Assembly: GCF_039614845.1 (NCBI RefSeq) | Contig: NZ_JBDIML010000007.1 | Coordinates: 1-64,000, forward strand | Source of the DNA: Ornithinibacillus xuwenensis | GTDB taxonomy: Bacteria > Bacillota > Bacilli > Bacillales > Amphibacillaceae | DNA length: 64,000 bases | Direction of reading: 5' to 3' | In this document: positions 1-8,275 of the stretch, one piece after another | How positions within the stretch are numbered: the first letter of the stretch is position 1 | Layout of the letters: each line of letters starts with the position of its first letter | Notes under the pieces: generated by a model | Databases searched by the model: none | Seen by the model: the letters and a program-made list of their open reading frames with translations, nothing else | What the model was told of the DNA's origin: nothing | Position numbers and translations under genes: made by a program

Positions 1-57
1 CGTAAATTATTGTGTGGTTACTTTAATTTTATCAAAAGGTGTCCTTTTTGTGTGCAA

Positions 58-97
58 AAAAAGTGGTATTCACCGGTTTTGGTGAACACCACTTTTT
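58..97 (+). terminator. Intrinsic terminator of a gene upstream of the window
   Basis: Arms at 58-74 and 81-97 pair over 17 positions with one mismatch, around a six-base loop, and end in a run of T. No complete gene precedes it here, so it most likely ends a plus-strand gene lying before base 1. Confidence 0.7.
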
Positions 98-215
98 ATT
101 TTACTGGGGTTTTGTCCCAGCCTCTTTGTGTTTGTTAAAATTATTCTTTTTTGTCGAAATCGTTTGTAGTATGATTAACTTATTATCTCAAAAAAATTTA
201 AAAGGAGTGTTACCT

Positions 216-1064
216 ATGAAATGCCAAAATTGCGGCCATGAAATGGGAGGCGGAAAATTCTGTACCAATTGTGGTACTCCATTAGAATCCACCCAACCAG
301 CTGTTGAAAACACACAGCCAACGGCAACAGAAGAGACAGCTGCTGCTGAACCTGTAAACGAAACAAAAGTGGTTGAGAATCAACAACAGCCAGCTACACC
401 ACAGCAGGAGCAGCCAGCTCAAGTGAAGCAAAATGACTTCGCTGACCAGATTGCACGTGTATTTACAAACTTTGGTCACTTTTTCATGACCTTAATCAAA
501 CAACCAAGTGCAGCAAAGAAAGCAAATCACAACGATTTATTCTCTGCGATCATTACAATGGTTGCATTCGGATTGTTCTTTGCAATGAGCATGTTTATTC
601 CAGTTGCAATTATCGCAAATGAAACTAGAATCTTCCCGGAACCGACATTCTTTGCTAATTTTATGGTGCCATTGCTATTATTCTTAATCCTAATTGCAGG
701 TGTTGCTTCCCTTACTTTTGCCGGTACTAAACTTGCTAAGATGGACTATACTTATGCTGATGTTATCGGAAAATTTGGAGCGTATTTACTACCATTTACA
801 CTTGTCTATCTTGCTGGAACATTACTATTTGTCGGACAACTACCTACACTTCCAGGTATCCTACTTGGTATTGGGCTGACTGGATTGATGTTTGTAATTC
901 CTGCACTCATTCTATTTGAAAGAAGTGCTACTGGATTTGACCGTATTTATATACTATTAGGACTTTATTTCATCGTTACTTTAGTAGTTGGAATCGTTAC
1001 ACAATCCATTATTGAATCATTAATTGAGGATATGATTGGCAGTCTTCCTTTTTTCCTTAGATAA
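216..1064 (+). CDS. Zinc-ribbon multi-pass membrane protein, function unknown
   Basis: 282-residue protein. The start at 216 is chosen because AAAGGAG lies just upstream; the longer reading from 39 would run through the upstream terminator. Residues 1-22 form a zinc ribbon with Cys3, Cys6, Cys16 and Cys19 (two CxxC pairs). Residues 25-75 are a Gln/Glu/Pro/Ala-rich linker, followed by an amphipathic stretch and about five hydrophobic segments to the C-terminus, so the ribbon is probably cytoplasmic and tethered to a Yip1-like membrane domain. The membrane part resembles the protein at 37397-37996 (shared KFGA...LP pattern and Tyr/Phe-rich last helix). Single-gene unit with its own terminator. 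No function can be assigned. Confidence 0.85.
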   Translation: MKCQNCGHEMGGGKFCTNCGTPLESTQPAVENTQPTATEETAAAEPVNETKVVENQQQPATPQQEQPAQVKQNDFADQIARVFTNFGHFFMTLIKQPSAAKKANHNDLFSAIITMVAFGLFFAMSMFIPVAIIANETRIFPEPTFFANFMVPLLLFLILIAGVASLTFAGTKLAKMDYTYADVIGKFGAYLLPFTLVYLAGTLLFVGQLPTLPGILLGIGLTGLMFVIPALILFERSATGFDRIYILLGLYFIVTLVVGIVTQSIIESLIEDMIGSLPFFLR

Positions 1065-1066
1065 TG

Positions 1067-1110
1067 AAAAATCCTGCTTTTTTCCAAATGGAATAAAAGC
1101 AGGATTTTTT
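1067..1110 (+). terminator. Intrinsic terminator
   Basis: Long A/T-flanked stem (AAAAATCCTGCTTTT against AAAAGCAGGATTTTTT) right after the stop codon at 1064. T-rich on both strands, so it can serve this gene and the minus-strand gene that ends at 1112. Confidence 0.85.
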
Positions 1111-1111
1111 A

Positions 1112-1318
1112 TTATCCAAAAAAGAAATCCAATACATTCATACCGGAGGAACTATGCTTATTATAAAACTCGGAATATCCACAGTTTTTACAGGAAACTA
1201 CAATAAATTGATTATGCTGTATATCAAACATTTTGGATAAACCCGTTCCTGTCATCGCAACTTCTTTTTTTGCAGCATCCATGCTACCACATTTTATACA
1301 ACCTTTATGTTCACTCAC
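1112..1318 (-). CDS. Small zinc-ribbon protein, YpzJ/COG3478-like
   Basis: 68-residue protein with two zinc-binding knuckles, CxxC at residues 7-10 and 43-46, separated by a hydrophobic beta-rich segment. This pattern matches the predicted nucleic-acid-binding Zn-ribbon family to which B. subtilis YpzJ belongs (family from memory). The start at 1318 (GTG) is preferred over 1327 because the AAGGAG box sits 10 bases upstream, and the N-terminus MSEHKGCIKCG then matches relatives. Convergent with the preceding gene. Precise role unknown. Confidence 0.65.
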   Translation of the reverse strand: MSEHKGCIKCGSMDAAKKEVAMTGTGLSKMFDIQHNQFIVVSCKNCGYSEFYNKHSSSGMNVLDFFFG

Positions 1319-1377
1319 TCTTATCACTCTCCTTATTAATTATACGAATTAGAACAAGGAAAGTTTCAAACCAAAAA

Positions 1378-1415
1378 ATGTGCACAATCATTACCAATGG
1401 AAATGCTGTGCACAT
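1378..1415 (-). terminator. Intrinsic terminator of yteA
   Basis: ATGTGCACA and TGTGCACAT arms (1378-1386, 1407-1415), followed on the minus strand by six T. It lies just after the yteA stop codon. Confidence 0.75.
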
Positions 1416-1420
1416 AAAGA

Positions 1421-2095
1421 TTAATCACGGTCTAATTGGTTCTCATATTTATTATGGTTCGGAGTAACGCCTGTAAACTTACCATGTTCATCCGCTGCTA
1501 TAAATTCTTCAATATCCTCTGTACTTCCAACATTCTCATCGCTATTAGGATACATCTCATCATAATTATCTTGATCACCATAAAAATCCGATGCTGTTTC
1601 GGACGTACCGTAGCGACTTAGTTCTTGCCATGTATCCTCTGCATCATAGCCAACCTGCTCCTCATCTGTAACTTCATCTGGATTAATATTTGGACTGAAC
1701 ACTTCCTCTTCAACAGTACGTTCACGTTCAAATGTCGTGTTACTAGCATGGTTTACACATCGGTCAGTAGTTGGAATCGCTTGTAATCGTTCAAATGGTA
1801 TATCCGCACCACATTCCGTGCAAATTCCATACGTACCCTCTTCAATCGCGTGTAGGGCTGAATTAATATCCTCAAGCTCCTTTTCAGCATGCTCATTCAA
1901 AGCTATATCTTTCTCACGCTCAAATAACTCCGTTCCCATATCAGCTGGGTGATTATCATAATTAGACAATTCACCCATGGATTCCTTTACTAACTCAAAG
2001 GACTTTCCAAAATGATCTTGAACCTGTTCTATTAATTCATGTTGTCTAGCTAATAGTCCTTGCTTACACTGATTCAGTTGTTCGTTCGATACCAT
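1421..2095 (-). CDS. yteA: YteA-family protein with TraR/DksA-type zinc finger
   Basis: 224 residues. Residues 1-85 are helical and charged (coiled-coil-like); residues 86-120 carry the TraR/DksA C4-type finger with Cys92, Cys95, Cys113, and His116 in the place of the fourth Cys. The acidic C-terminal half (about 125-224) is typical of the YteA subfamily found in spore-formers. DksA-like proteins act at the RNA polymerase secondary channel; whether this subfamily does so is not shown by the sequence. AAGGAGG lies well placed before the ATG. Monocistronic with its own terminator. Confidence 0.8.
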   Translation of the reverse strand: MVSNEQLNQCKQGLLARQHELIEQVQDHFGKSFELVKESMGELSNYDNHPADMGTELFEREKDIALNEHAEKELEDINSALHAIEEGTYGICTECGADIPFERLQAIPTTDRCVNHASNTTFERERTVEEEVFSPNINPDEVTDEEQVGYDAEDTWQELSRYGTSETASDFYGDQDNYDEMYPNSDENVGSTEDIEEFIAADEHGKFTGVTPNHNKYENQLDRD

Positions 2096-2185
2096 GTATT
2101 AGCCTCCTTAAGAAAACCAATCATCTATTATTACTCTGAAAAAGGTTGCTAATAATACTATGTGTAAAAGCACTATAATGATTCT

Positions 2186-2635
2186 TTATTTCCGTTCAAG
2201 TAGCATGTCAATATGTGGAATGCCATCCTCTAAATAGGGCTCTGACTGCTGACAAAAGCCTAAGGAACTGTAGAATTCATTTAAATATGTTTGTGCCTGA
2301 ATCTTAATTTGATTTACATGCCAATTCTTCCATATATAATCAATCGCTTTAAGCATAATCGTCCGCGCATAGCCATTTCCCCGAAAATCTTTTACAACTA
2401 ATACTCGTCCAATTGATGCTGCCTTTTCATACTTCAATCCTTCTGGAAGCAGTCTTACATTTGCAGCTATCTCATCATTTATTGTTAAATAATAGTGAAT
2501 GGAAGCTTGATCAAGATCATCCAATTCATGGTAGGGACAATTTTGTTCAACGACAAATACATCTACTCTCGCCTTCAACAAGGCATACATATCTTGCGGT
2601 AGTAGCTCATTAAATTTTTTCACATGCCATTCCAT
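2186..2635 (-). CDS. GNAT acetyltransferase, ElaA family
   Basis: 149 residues, the usual size of ElaA-type acetyltransferases. The N-terminus is characteristic (MYALLKARVDVFVVEQ...CPYHELDD) and the acetyl-CoA loop appears as GRVLVVKDFRGNGYARTIM (around residues 72-90). These proteins transfer an acetyl group from acetyl-CoA to an amine; the physiological substrate is unknown. An AGGAG box precedes the ATG. Stands alone, opposite to the following oxidoreductase. Confidence 0.8.
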   Translation of the reverse strand: MEWHVKKFNELLPQDMYALLKARVDVFVVEQNCPYHELDDLDQASIHYYLTINDEIAANVRLLPEGLKYEKAASIGRVLVVKDFRGNGYARTIMLKAIDYIWKNWHVNQIKIQAQTYLNEFYSSLGFCQQSEPYLEDGIPHIDMLLERK

Positions 2636-2717
2636 CTGTATTCACTCCTATAAAGGGTTTTCTATATGTAGTGTCGAAAAATATTATAAAGTAAATTTGT
2701 ATAAAGGAGCGCATCAT

Positions 2718-3599
2718 ATGCTTACAAAAGAATCAAAAATCGGATTTATTGGTACAGGGGTCATGGGAAGTAGTATGGCTTCCAACCTAATTCAAGCTGG
2801 ATATCCAGTTGTAGTATTTACGCGTACAAAAGAAAAAGCACAAACCTTAATCAAGCAAGGAGCAACATGGAAGGATTCCGTTGCAGAATTAGCACAGGAG
2901 TCAGATGTTATTATAACGATAGTAGGCTATCCAGACGATGTTGAAGAAGTCTACCTAGGTCGAAATGGAATAATTGCAAACGCAAAGCCAGGCTCTTATC
3001 TAATTGATATGACTACTTCTAAGCCATCACTTGCAGTTGAAATTTATCTTCAAGCGAAAGAAAAAGGTATGTTTGCGCTTGATGCTCCTGTATCTGGTGG
3101 GGACATTGGTGCCCGAAGTGGAAAGCTTGCCATTATGGTCGGAGGCGAGCAAGAAGCATTCGATAACGTCTTACCAATATTTGAAGTAATGGGACAGAAT
3201 ATCATTCTACAAGGGAAGGCTGGTGCAGGCCAGCACACGAAATTAAGCAATCAAATTGCAATTGCAACAAATATGATAGGCGTTTGTGAAGCAATTGTAT
3301 ACGCTAAAAAGGCAGGGCTTGACCCATCACGGGTTCTGGACAGCATTACTACAGGTGCTGCAGGAAGCTTTTCATTATCCAAGCTCGCACCTAGAATGAT
3401 TCAAGGTGATTTTGCGCCAGGATTCTATGTGAAGCATTTTATTAAAGATATGACGATTGCAATTGAATCCGCTGCAGAATTAGGGCTATCCACTCCAGGA
3501 CTTTCCCTTTCATTAAAGCTCTATAAGGAGCTCGAAGAAAAAGGGGAAGCTGACAGTGGGACCCAAGCATTAATTAAGCTATTTGATCAAACAAATTAA
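2718..3599 (+). CDS. NAD(P)-dependent beta-hydroxyacid dehydrogenase (YkwC-like)
   Basis: 293-residue cytosolic dehydrogenase of the 3-hydroxyisobutyrate/6-phosphogluconate dehydrogenase-like family. It shows the N-terminal dinucleotide loop GFIGTGVMGSSM, the substrate loop DAPVSGGDIGARSG (about residues 115-130) and the catalytic-lysine segment GQHTKLSNQ. B. subtilis YkwC is the closest relative I recall; its substrate is not settled. The start at 2718 has AAAGGAG at the right distance, while the ATG at 2697 lies upstream of that box. Its stop overlaps the stop of the convergent small gene by three bases. Confidence 0.8.
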   Translation: MLTKESKIGFIGTGVMGSSMASNLIQAGYPVVVFTRTKEKAQTLIKQGATWKDSVAELAQESDVIITIVGYPDDVEEVYLGRNGIIANAKPGSYLIDMTTSKPSLAVEIYLQAKEKGMFALDAPVSGGDIGARSGKLAIMVGGEQEAFDNVLPIFEVMGQNIILQGKAGAGQHTKLSNQIAIATNMIGVCEAIVYAKKAGLDPSRVLDSITTGAAGSFSLSKLAPRMIQGDFAPGFYVKHFIKDMTIAIESAAELGLSTPGLSLSLKLYKELEEKGEADSGTQALIKLFDQTN

Positions 3600-3895
3600 G
3601 CCTCTCTTTTATCAATTTCACGTTGAACAATAAAGGCTAGATCATCGTTCCCAAAAAGCTGTAATACATGCAGTACTGTATGATCAGGAATTTCTTCTGA
3701 TTCCTTTTTGGGAACGGTTAATTCCATAGCTTCTACTAAAGCCTGATTCTTTAGCTGGTTCGGATAGGCTTCGCTGTACAACTGTTCTGGGTCTAAATCG
3801 TTATTAATACACCACTGCCCAAAAATCAAAATCATCATTTTCTCATCCTGTTGATAGCTTTTAATAACTTGTTCTTCCATTGCTTTTCTATCCAT
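3596..3895 (-). CDS. Hypothetical protein, 99 residues
   Basis: Not recognised. Small, acidic, soluble protein without signal peptide or membrane segment, with a helical N-terminus and a hydrophobic pattern ending in a basic tail. The ATG at 3895 is preferred over the GTG at 3904 because AGGTG sits six bases upstream, embedded in the last codons of the methyltransferase gene. The methyltransferase stop codon at 3897 is directly adjacent, so the two are translationally coupled and probably form one operon. Confidence 0.6.
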   Translation of the reverse strand: MDRKAMEEQVIKSYQQDEKMMILIFGQWCINNDLDPEQLYSEAYPNQLKNQALVEAMELTVPKKESEEIPDHTVLHVLQLFGNDDLAFIVQREIDKREA

Positions 3896-3896
3896 A

Positions 3897-4577
3897 TTAT
3901 TCACCTAATTTCTGATATATAGATACCCACATAAAGGTGAGTGCTTGCTTAAGTGTTATTGGGAGTTGTTGGTAATGCTCCGCTTTGACACCCTCTTTAT
4001 AGACACCAAATCCATTTAAGGCAACGAAATCCATTTCCTTGGCCAGTTTATCAAATTCCCAGGGCATCATGGAATTACTAATGGTCTTCTCACCATACAC
4101 TCTCCGATAGCCATTATTTCTTGGTCCAGCAGTAGGTCCAAGAATACCAGTACAAAGGAATCCCCCAGGCTTTAGAACCCTGCGGAGTTCTTTCAATGCT
4201 AACGCAGGTATCTCTGTCCATTCTAATACATTAATACATAAAATAGCATCAAAAGAATTGGACTGAAAAGGTAAATTTCCAATATCCGCTTGAAAAAAAG
4301 GAATATCGAATAGCCGCTCTTTTGCTTTTGTAATCATCTCTACAGAAAGATCAGCTCCAACCGCTTTATATCCCAATTCGTTTAGCTTATATGTACCATA
4401 CCCATCTCCACAGCCAACATCTAAAACACGATTTCCTGTTTCGACGAAATCATTAAAAAACGGAATAATATCTTTTCTACTTCCGTGATCCCACATATTT
4501 TTACTCCGTTCACTCCAGAACATCGCGCGATTATCCCATTGATTCTTCGCTTCTTTCGACCAATTAAACGTATCCAT
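3897..4577 (-). CDS. Class I SAM-dependent methyltransferase
   Basis: 226 residues with a complete Rossmann methyltransferase core: motif I VLDVGCGDGYGT (about residues 50-61), acidic strand-2 end GADLSVEM, motif II region FDAILCINVLEW and the post-motif LRRVLKPGGFL. It is a Methyltransf_11-type enzyme that moves a methyl group from SAM to an unknown substrate. A GGAGG box precedes the ATG. It is first in a two-gene unit with the 99-residue gene. Confidence 0.8.
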   Translation of the reverse strand: MDTFNWSKEAKNQWDNRAMFWSERSKNMWDHGSRKDIIPFFNDFVETGNRVLDVGCGDGYGTYKLNELGYKAVGADLSVEMITKAKERLFDIPFFQADIGNLPFQSNSFDAILCINVLEWTEIPALALKELRRVLKPGGFLCTGILGPTAGPRNNGYRRVYGEKTISNSMMPWEFDKLAKEMDFVALNGFGVYKEGVKAEHYQQLPITLKQALTFMWVSIYQKLGE

Positions 4578-4618
4578 TTATTCACCTCCAGTTGACATAT
4601 CACGAAAGTTAATCATAT

Positions 4619-4647
4619 AAAAAGGCTTATCTCAGATGAGATAAGCC
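4619..4647 (-). terminator. Intrinsic terminator of the cold-shock gene
   Basis: Perfect 10-bp stem (4624-4633 with 4638-4647) and a four-base loop, followed on the minus strand by five T. It sits 16 bases after the cold-shock stop codon. Confidence 0.85.
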
Positions 4648-4662
4648 CTGTGGTTTACATTA

Positions 4663-4860
4663 TTATAGTTTTGTAACGTTAGCTGCTTGTGGTCCACGGT
4701 TACCTTCAACGATTTCAAATTCAACATCTTGACCTTCTTCAAGAGTTTTGAAACCTTCAGTTTGAATAGCTGAGAAGTGTACGAATACGTCGTCTCCGTC
4801 TTCACGCTCGATGAAACCGAAACCTTTTTCTGCGTTAAACCATTTTACTTTACCAGTCAT
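4663..4860 (-). CDS. Cold-shock protein, CspA family
   Basis: 65-residue single cold-shock domain, the full family length. Both nucleic-acid-binding motifs are present: RNP1 KGFGFIE (residues about 13-19) and RNP2 VFVHF (about 26-30). Such proteins bind single-stranded RNA and DNA and act as RNA chaperones at low temperature or in stationary phase. A strong AAGGAGG lies eight bases before the ATG. The eight bases overlapping this box (4873-4880) are complementary to one arm of the gene's own terminator, which could matter for control. Confidence 0.95.
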   Translation of the reverse strand: MTGKVKWFNAEKGFGFIEREDGDDVFVHFSAIQTEGFKTLEEGQDVEFEIVEGNRGPQAANVTKL

Positions 4861-5213
4861 TTATATGACCTCCTTATCTCAAATAGCTTGCAAAGTATAA
4901 TTGAATCATTAATACTTTTACACCTACTCTGATAAAGAGAACGTAAAGTATTACAAACTTCAATTTCCTTTTGCTATTATTAACTTTACCTTTTTGAAGA
5001 AAAAAAATCAAGTAAATCAAAACTTTTTAGGAAAAAATCCTCATAACTTTTACAATTATAAAGCTCTAGGCTTGAACAAGGTTTCTACCGATTATGGGGT
5101 ATTGATTTTTTATTGGAGTTTTGTTAGACTATTCTCTTGCAAGATTATAAAAAGTATCTATCCACTACCAGCATTTATATCTTGCAAATATGAATGAATA
5201 GGTGGTAATAAAA
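4861..5213. other. Intergenic region between cold-shock gene and trhO
   Basis: Divergent promoter region of about 350 bases. It holds the cold-shock leader on the minus strand and the trhO leader on the plus strand. A 67-codon reading frame at 4994-5197 has no ribosome binding site and no recognisable protein, so I do not call it a gene. I see no repeat or riboswitch. Confidence 0.6.
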
Positions 5214-6194
5214 ATGGAAAAGAAAGATTATCGAGTATTATTGTACTACAAGTATGTAGAGATTGATGATCCTGAAGTCTTTGCTAAAGAGCACTTGCAA
5301 AAATGTAAGGAAATGGATTTAAAGGGTAGAATACTCGTAGCCAAAGAAGGCATTAACGGAACTGTTTCCGGCACCATTGAAAGCACGAATAAGTACATGG
5401 AAATGATGCATAACGATCCTCGTTTTGCTGACTTAACATTTAAAGTGGATAACCATGATGGTCATGCCTTTAAAAAAATGCATGTGCGACCTCGTAAAGA
5501 GTTGGTTACACTTCGTTTGGATGGCGAAGAAAATATTGATCCAAAAGAACTTACTGGTGAATTTTTAAATCCTAAAGAGTGGTATGAAGCGATGCAACGT
5601 GATGATGTTGTTATTTTCGATACCCGTAATGACTATGAATATGAGCTCGGACATTTCCGAGGCGCACTTAATCCAGATATTGATAATTTCCGTGATCTAC
5701 CAGAATGGGTACGTCAAAACAAACATTTGATTGAAGGTAAAAAGATCCTCATGTATTGTACAGGCGGTATTCGTTGTGAGAAATTCACTGGTTGGATGAT
5801 AAAGGAAGGTTTCGAGGATGTAGCACAATTACACGGTGGTATTGTTACGTATGGGAAAGATCCAGAGGTTCAAGGTGAGCTATGGGACGGACAATGCTAT
5901 GTATTCGATGAGCGTATCGCTGTTCCGATTAACCAAAAGGAACATGTTGTTGTTGGTAAAGACTACTTCGATGGCAAAGATTGTGAGCGTTACGTTAATT
6001 GTGCAAACCCTGAATGTAATAAACAAATACTCTGCTCAGAAGAAAATGAGCATAAATATATGCGTGGATGCACACACGAATGTCGTGTAAGCCCACGAAA
6101 TCTATATGTTGAAGAGCATAGCCTATCTCCTGAAGAGGTTCAGCATAGATTGGATATTATTGCTGAAGAAGAAAAAGTAGCTCAAAACGCATAA
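5214..6194 (+). CDS. trhO: tRNA U34 hydroxylase TrhO (rhodanese family)
   Basis: 326-residue homologue of E. coli TrhO/YceA and B. subtilis YbfQ, which hydroxylate uridine 34 in tRNA as the first step to mo5U/cmo5U (family knowledge). Residues 1-95 are the acylphosphatase-like N-terminal domain; residues about 125-220 form the rhodanese domain, with the catalytic Cys182 in YCTGGIRCEK. A Cys-rich C-terminal segment (about 250-300) follows. The ATG at 5214 has GGTGG nine bases upstream. Monocistronic, closed by a strong terminator. Confidence 0.92.
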   Translation: MEKKDYRVLLYYKYVEIDDPEVFAKEHLQKCKEMDLKGRILVAKEGINGTVSGTIESTNKYMEMMHNDPRFADLTFKVDNHDGHAFKKMHVRPRKELVTLRLDGEENIDPKELTGEFLNPKEWYEAMQRDDVVIFDTRNDYEYELGHFRGALNPDIDNFRDLPEWVRQNKHLIEGKKILMYCTGGIRCEKFTGWMIKEGFEDVAQLHGGIVTYGKDPEVQGELWDGQCYVFDERIAVPINQKEHVVVGKDYFDGKDCERYVNCANPECNKQILCSEENEHKYMRGCTHECRVSPRNLYVEEHSLSPEEVQHRLDIIAEEEKVAQNA

Positions 6195-6200
6195 GTTACA

Positions 6201-6245
6201 AAGACGGCCATTTGATACCTATACATCAAATAGCCGTCTTTTTTA
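6201..6245 (+). terminator. Intrinsic terminator of trhO
   Basis: AAGACGGCCATTTGAT pairs with ATCAAATAGCCGTCTT (one mismatch), followed by six T from 6239. Confidence 0.85.
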
Positions 6246-6353
6246 TCTATTTATATAGTAAATGGACAACTTTCCTTAATTAACCACAGGTACATTATAG
6301 TTTATATTTTTTTATATCTCTGCTATTCTTCTATAAAAAGGGAGGTATTCCGA

Positions 6354-6845
6354 TTGAGTATTTATGAATATTCAGCAGAAACCATTCAAGGAGAGCACAA
6401 AAGCATGGAAGCATATAAAGGGAACGTGCTCCTAATTGTGAATACTGCAAGTGAATGCGGATTTTCACCTCAATTCGATGGTCTTCAAGAGCTATATGAG
6501 ACATATCAACATGATGGATTTGAAGTGTTAGGATTTCCATGCAATCAGTTTGGAAATCAAGATCCAGGTTCAAATGATGAAATTGCAAGCTTTTGCAAGA
6601 AGAATTACGGTGTTACCTTTCAAATGTTTCAAAAAATTGATGTAAAAGGCTCTAATGCCCACCCACTGTTTCGCTATCTAACAACTGAAGCGAAGGGGTT
6701 TCTAACAAAAGAAATCAAATGGAATTTTACAAAGTTCTTAATCGATCAGGAAGGTAATGTTGTGAAACGGTATGCTCCACAAACTGCCCCAGAAAATATA
6801 AAAGCAGATATAGAAAGCTTACTTACAAAAACAAAAACTCGATGA
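6354..6845 (+). CDS. bsaA: Glutathione peroxidase-family thiol peroxidase
   Basis: 163-residue thioredoxin-fold peroxidase, called BsaA in Firmicutes. The peroxidatic Cys35 lies in NTASECGFSPQF, the conserved Gln and second Cys in FPCNQFG (Cys63), a further Cys at 81, and Trp-Asn in KWNFTKFL. It is a Cys enzyme, not selenocysteine, and such enzymes normally reduce hydroperoxides with thioredoxin (family knowledge). Starts with TTG behind a clear GGGAGGT at 6340-6346. Its last codons form one arm of the terminator shared with the convergent ABC operon. Confidence 0.9.
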   Translation: MSIYEYSAETIQGEHKSMEAYKGNVLLIVNTASECGFSPQFDGLQELYETYQHDGFEVLGFPCNQFGNQDPGSNDEIASFCKKNYGVTFQMFQKIDVKGSNAHPLFRYLTTEAKGFLTKEIKWNFTKFLIDQEGNVVKRYAPQTAPENIKADIESLLTKTKTR

Positions 6846-6869
6846 GTATCACCTCATCGAGTTCTTTTG
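6836..6869. terminator. Bidirectional terminator
   Basis: AACTCGATGAG pairs perfectly with CTCATCGAGTT (6836-6846, 6853-6863), with T-rich flanks on the plus strand. The left arm includes the stop codon of the peroxidase gene; it also faces the convergent ABC operon ending at 6870. Confidence 0.75.
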
Positions 6870-7592
6870 TTACAATACTTTTGCTAGGAAGTCCTCTGCA
6901 CGCTTTGTTTGAGGATGTAAAAAAAAGGTTTGTGGTTCTCCTTCCTCAATTAACGTTCCATCATCCATAAACAGAATCCGATCTGCCACTTCCTTGGCAA
7001 AATTCATTTCATGCGTGACAACGATCATTGTCATTCCGGTATGAGCTAGGTCCTTCATGACATCCAGTACCTCCTTTACCATCTCCGGATCAAGCGCTGA
7101 AGTAGGCTCATCAAATAGCATGATCTCAGGATCCATTGCCAATGCTCTTGCAATTGCTACCCGCTGTTTTTGTCCCCCTGACAATCGGTTCGGATAAGAG
7201 TCGATTTTATCCGTTAATCCTACCTTAGCGAGAAGTTCGCTCGCTATTTTTTCAGCCAATTCCTTTTTCACTTTTTTTACTTTAATAGGAGCATACATTA
7301 CATTTTCCAAAACTGTCATATGAGGAAAGAGATGAAAGTGCTGAAATACCATCCCAATATTTTTCCTTATCTCAAGCTTATTTATTTTGGGATTTGTAAT
7401 CTCTTTATCCTTTACCCAAATATAACCACTTGATGGCTCCTCCAATAAATTCAAACAACGTAAAAAGGTCGATTTCCCAGAACCTGAAGGACCAATTACA
7501 GCGACAACTTCTCCTTTATTAATTGTTGTTGTAATGTTCTTTAAGACTGTGTTTTCTCCAAAAACCTTCGTTAACTCCATTGTTTTAATCAC
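6870..7592 (-). CDS. Polar amino-acid ABC transporter, ATP-binding protein
   Basis: 240 residues, the normal size of GlnQ/HisP-type ATPases. Walker A GPSGSGKST, signature LSGGQKQR, Walker B IMLFDEPTSALD and the switch His in VVTHEMNFA are all present. The start is the GTG at 7592 (GGAGG ten bases upstream); it overlaps the permease stop by eight bases, indicating coupling. Last gene of the SBP-permease-ATPase set; the linked M20 hydrolase suggests that the cargo may be an N-acylated or derivatised amino acid. Confidence 0.88.
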   Translation of the reverse strand: MIKTMELTKVFGENTVLKNITTTINKGEVVAVIGPSGSGKSTFLRCLNLLEEPSSGYIWVKDKEITNPKINKLEIRKNIGMVFQHFHLFPHMTVLENVMYAPIKVKKVKKELAEKIASELLAKVGLTDKIDSYPNRLSGGQKQRVAIARALAMDPEIMLFDEPTSALDPEMVKEVLDVMKDLAHTGMTMIVVTHEMNFAKEVADRILFMDDGTLIEEGEPQTFFLHPQTKRAEDFLAKVL

Positions 7593-8244
7593 TTTGTCGC
7601 ATCCTCCGTTCAACCCAGCTACCTATATTGGTTAGAATAAAAATCATTAACCAATAAATGACACCTGCAACCAATAATGGTTCAAAATTCCGATATAACT
7701 GTGCACCTACAATTTCCGCTCTTCGCATTAAATCCATATAGCCAATGGTAGAGACTAGCGCCGATTCTTTCGTTAGGGTGATAAATTCATTCATTAAAGC
7801 TGGCAAAATATTTTTTAGTGCTTGTGGTAGAATGATGTTCAACATCATGGGCCTATAAGGAACTCCTAATGCGTCCGCTGCCTCAACTTGTCCTTTATCT
7901 ACAGCAAGAATACCTGCACGAATGATTTCCGACACGTATGCTCCAGAATTTAAGCCAAATGCTAGCACAGCGCTTAGAAACACCTCGATATCATAGCCTG
8001 TTAACTGTGGGACTGCATAGTGAATGATCATTAATTGCAGAATAAGTGGTGTTCCCCGAAAAATTGATGTATACACATCTGCTGGCCATTTTAATAGTCG
8101 TTTATTGCTAATTTTGAAAAGAGCTAACACTGTGCCTAGTACTAACCCTAAGATAATAGATACACTTACAAATTTTAATGTCGCTCCAATTCCTTCTAAT
8201 ATAAAAGGAATAGAAGGCACGATTTGGCTAAAGTCCAAATTCAC
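7585..8244 (-). CDS. Polar amino-acid ABC transporter, permease
   Basis: 219-residue inner membrane component of the HisM/GlnP type. Several hydrophobic segments are visible, with the EAA-loop signature EAADALGVPYRPMMLNIILPQ around residues 135-155 that contacts the ATPase, and the N-terminal family motif LGLVLGTVLALFKIS. It lies 31 bases after the binding-protein gene and overlaps the ATPase gene. One permease only, so it probably works as a homodimer. Confidence 0.88.
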   Translation of the reverse strand: MNLDFSQIVPSIPFILEGIGATLKFVSVSIILGLVLGTVLALFKISNKRLLKWPADVYTSIFRGTPLILQLMIIHYAVPQLTGYDIEVFLSAVLAFGLNSGAYVSEIIRAGILAVDKGQVEAADALGVPYRPMMLNIILPQALKNILPALMNEFITLTKESALVSTIGYMDLMRRAEIVGAQLYRNFEPLLVAGVIYWLMIFILTNIGSWVERRMRQSD

Positions 8245-8275
8245 GCCTTCTCACCTCACCTTCTAGTTGTACAAA

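Noticed and set aside
1737..1952. Plus-strand frame opposite yteA
   Set aside because: Shadow of the YteA zinc-finger coding region.
4994..5197. 67-codon frame upstream of trhO
   Set aside because: No ribosome binding site, no recognisable protein and low-complexity start; lies in the promoter region of trhO.
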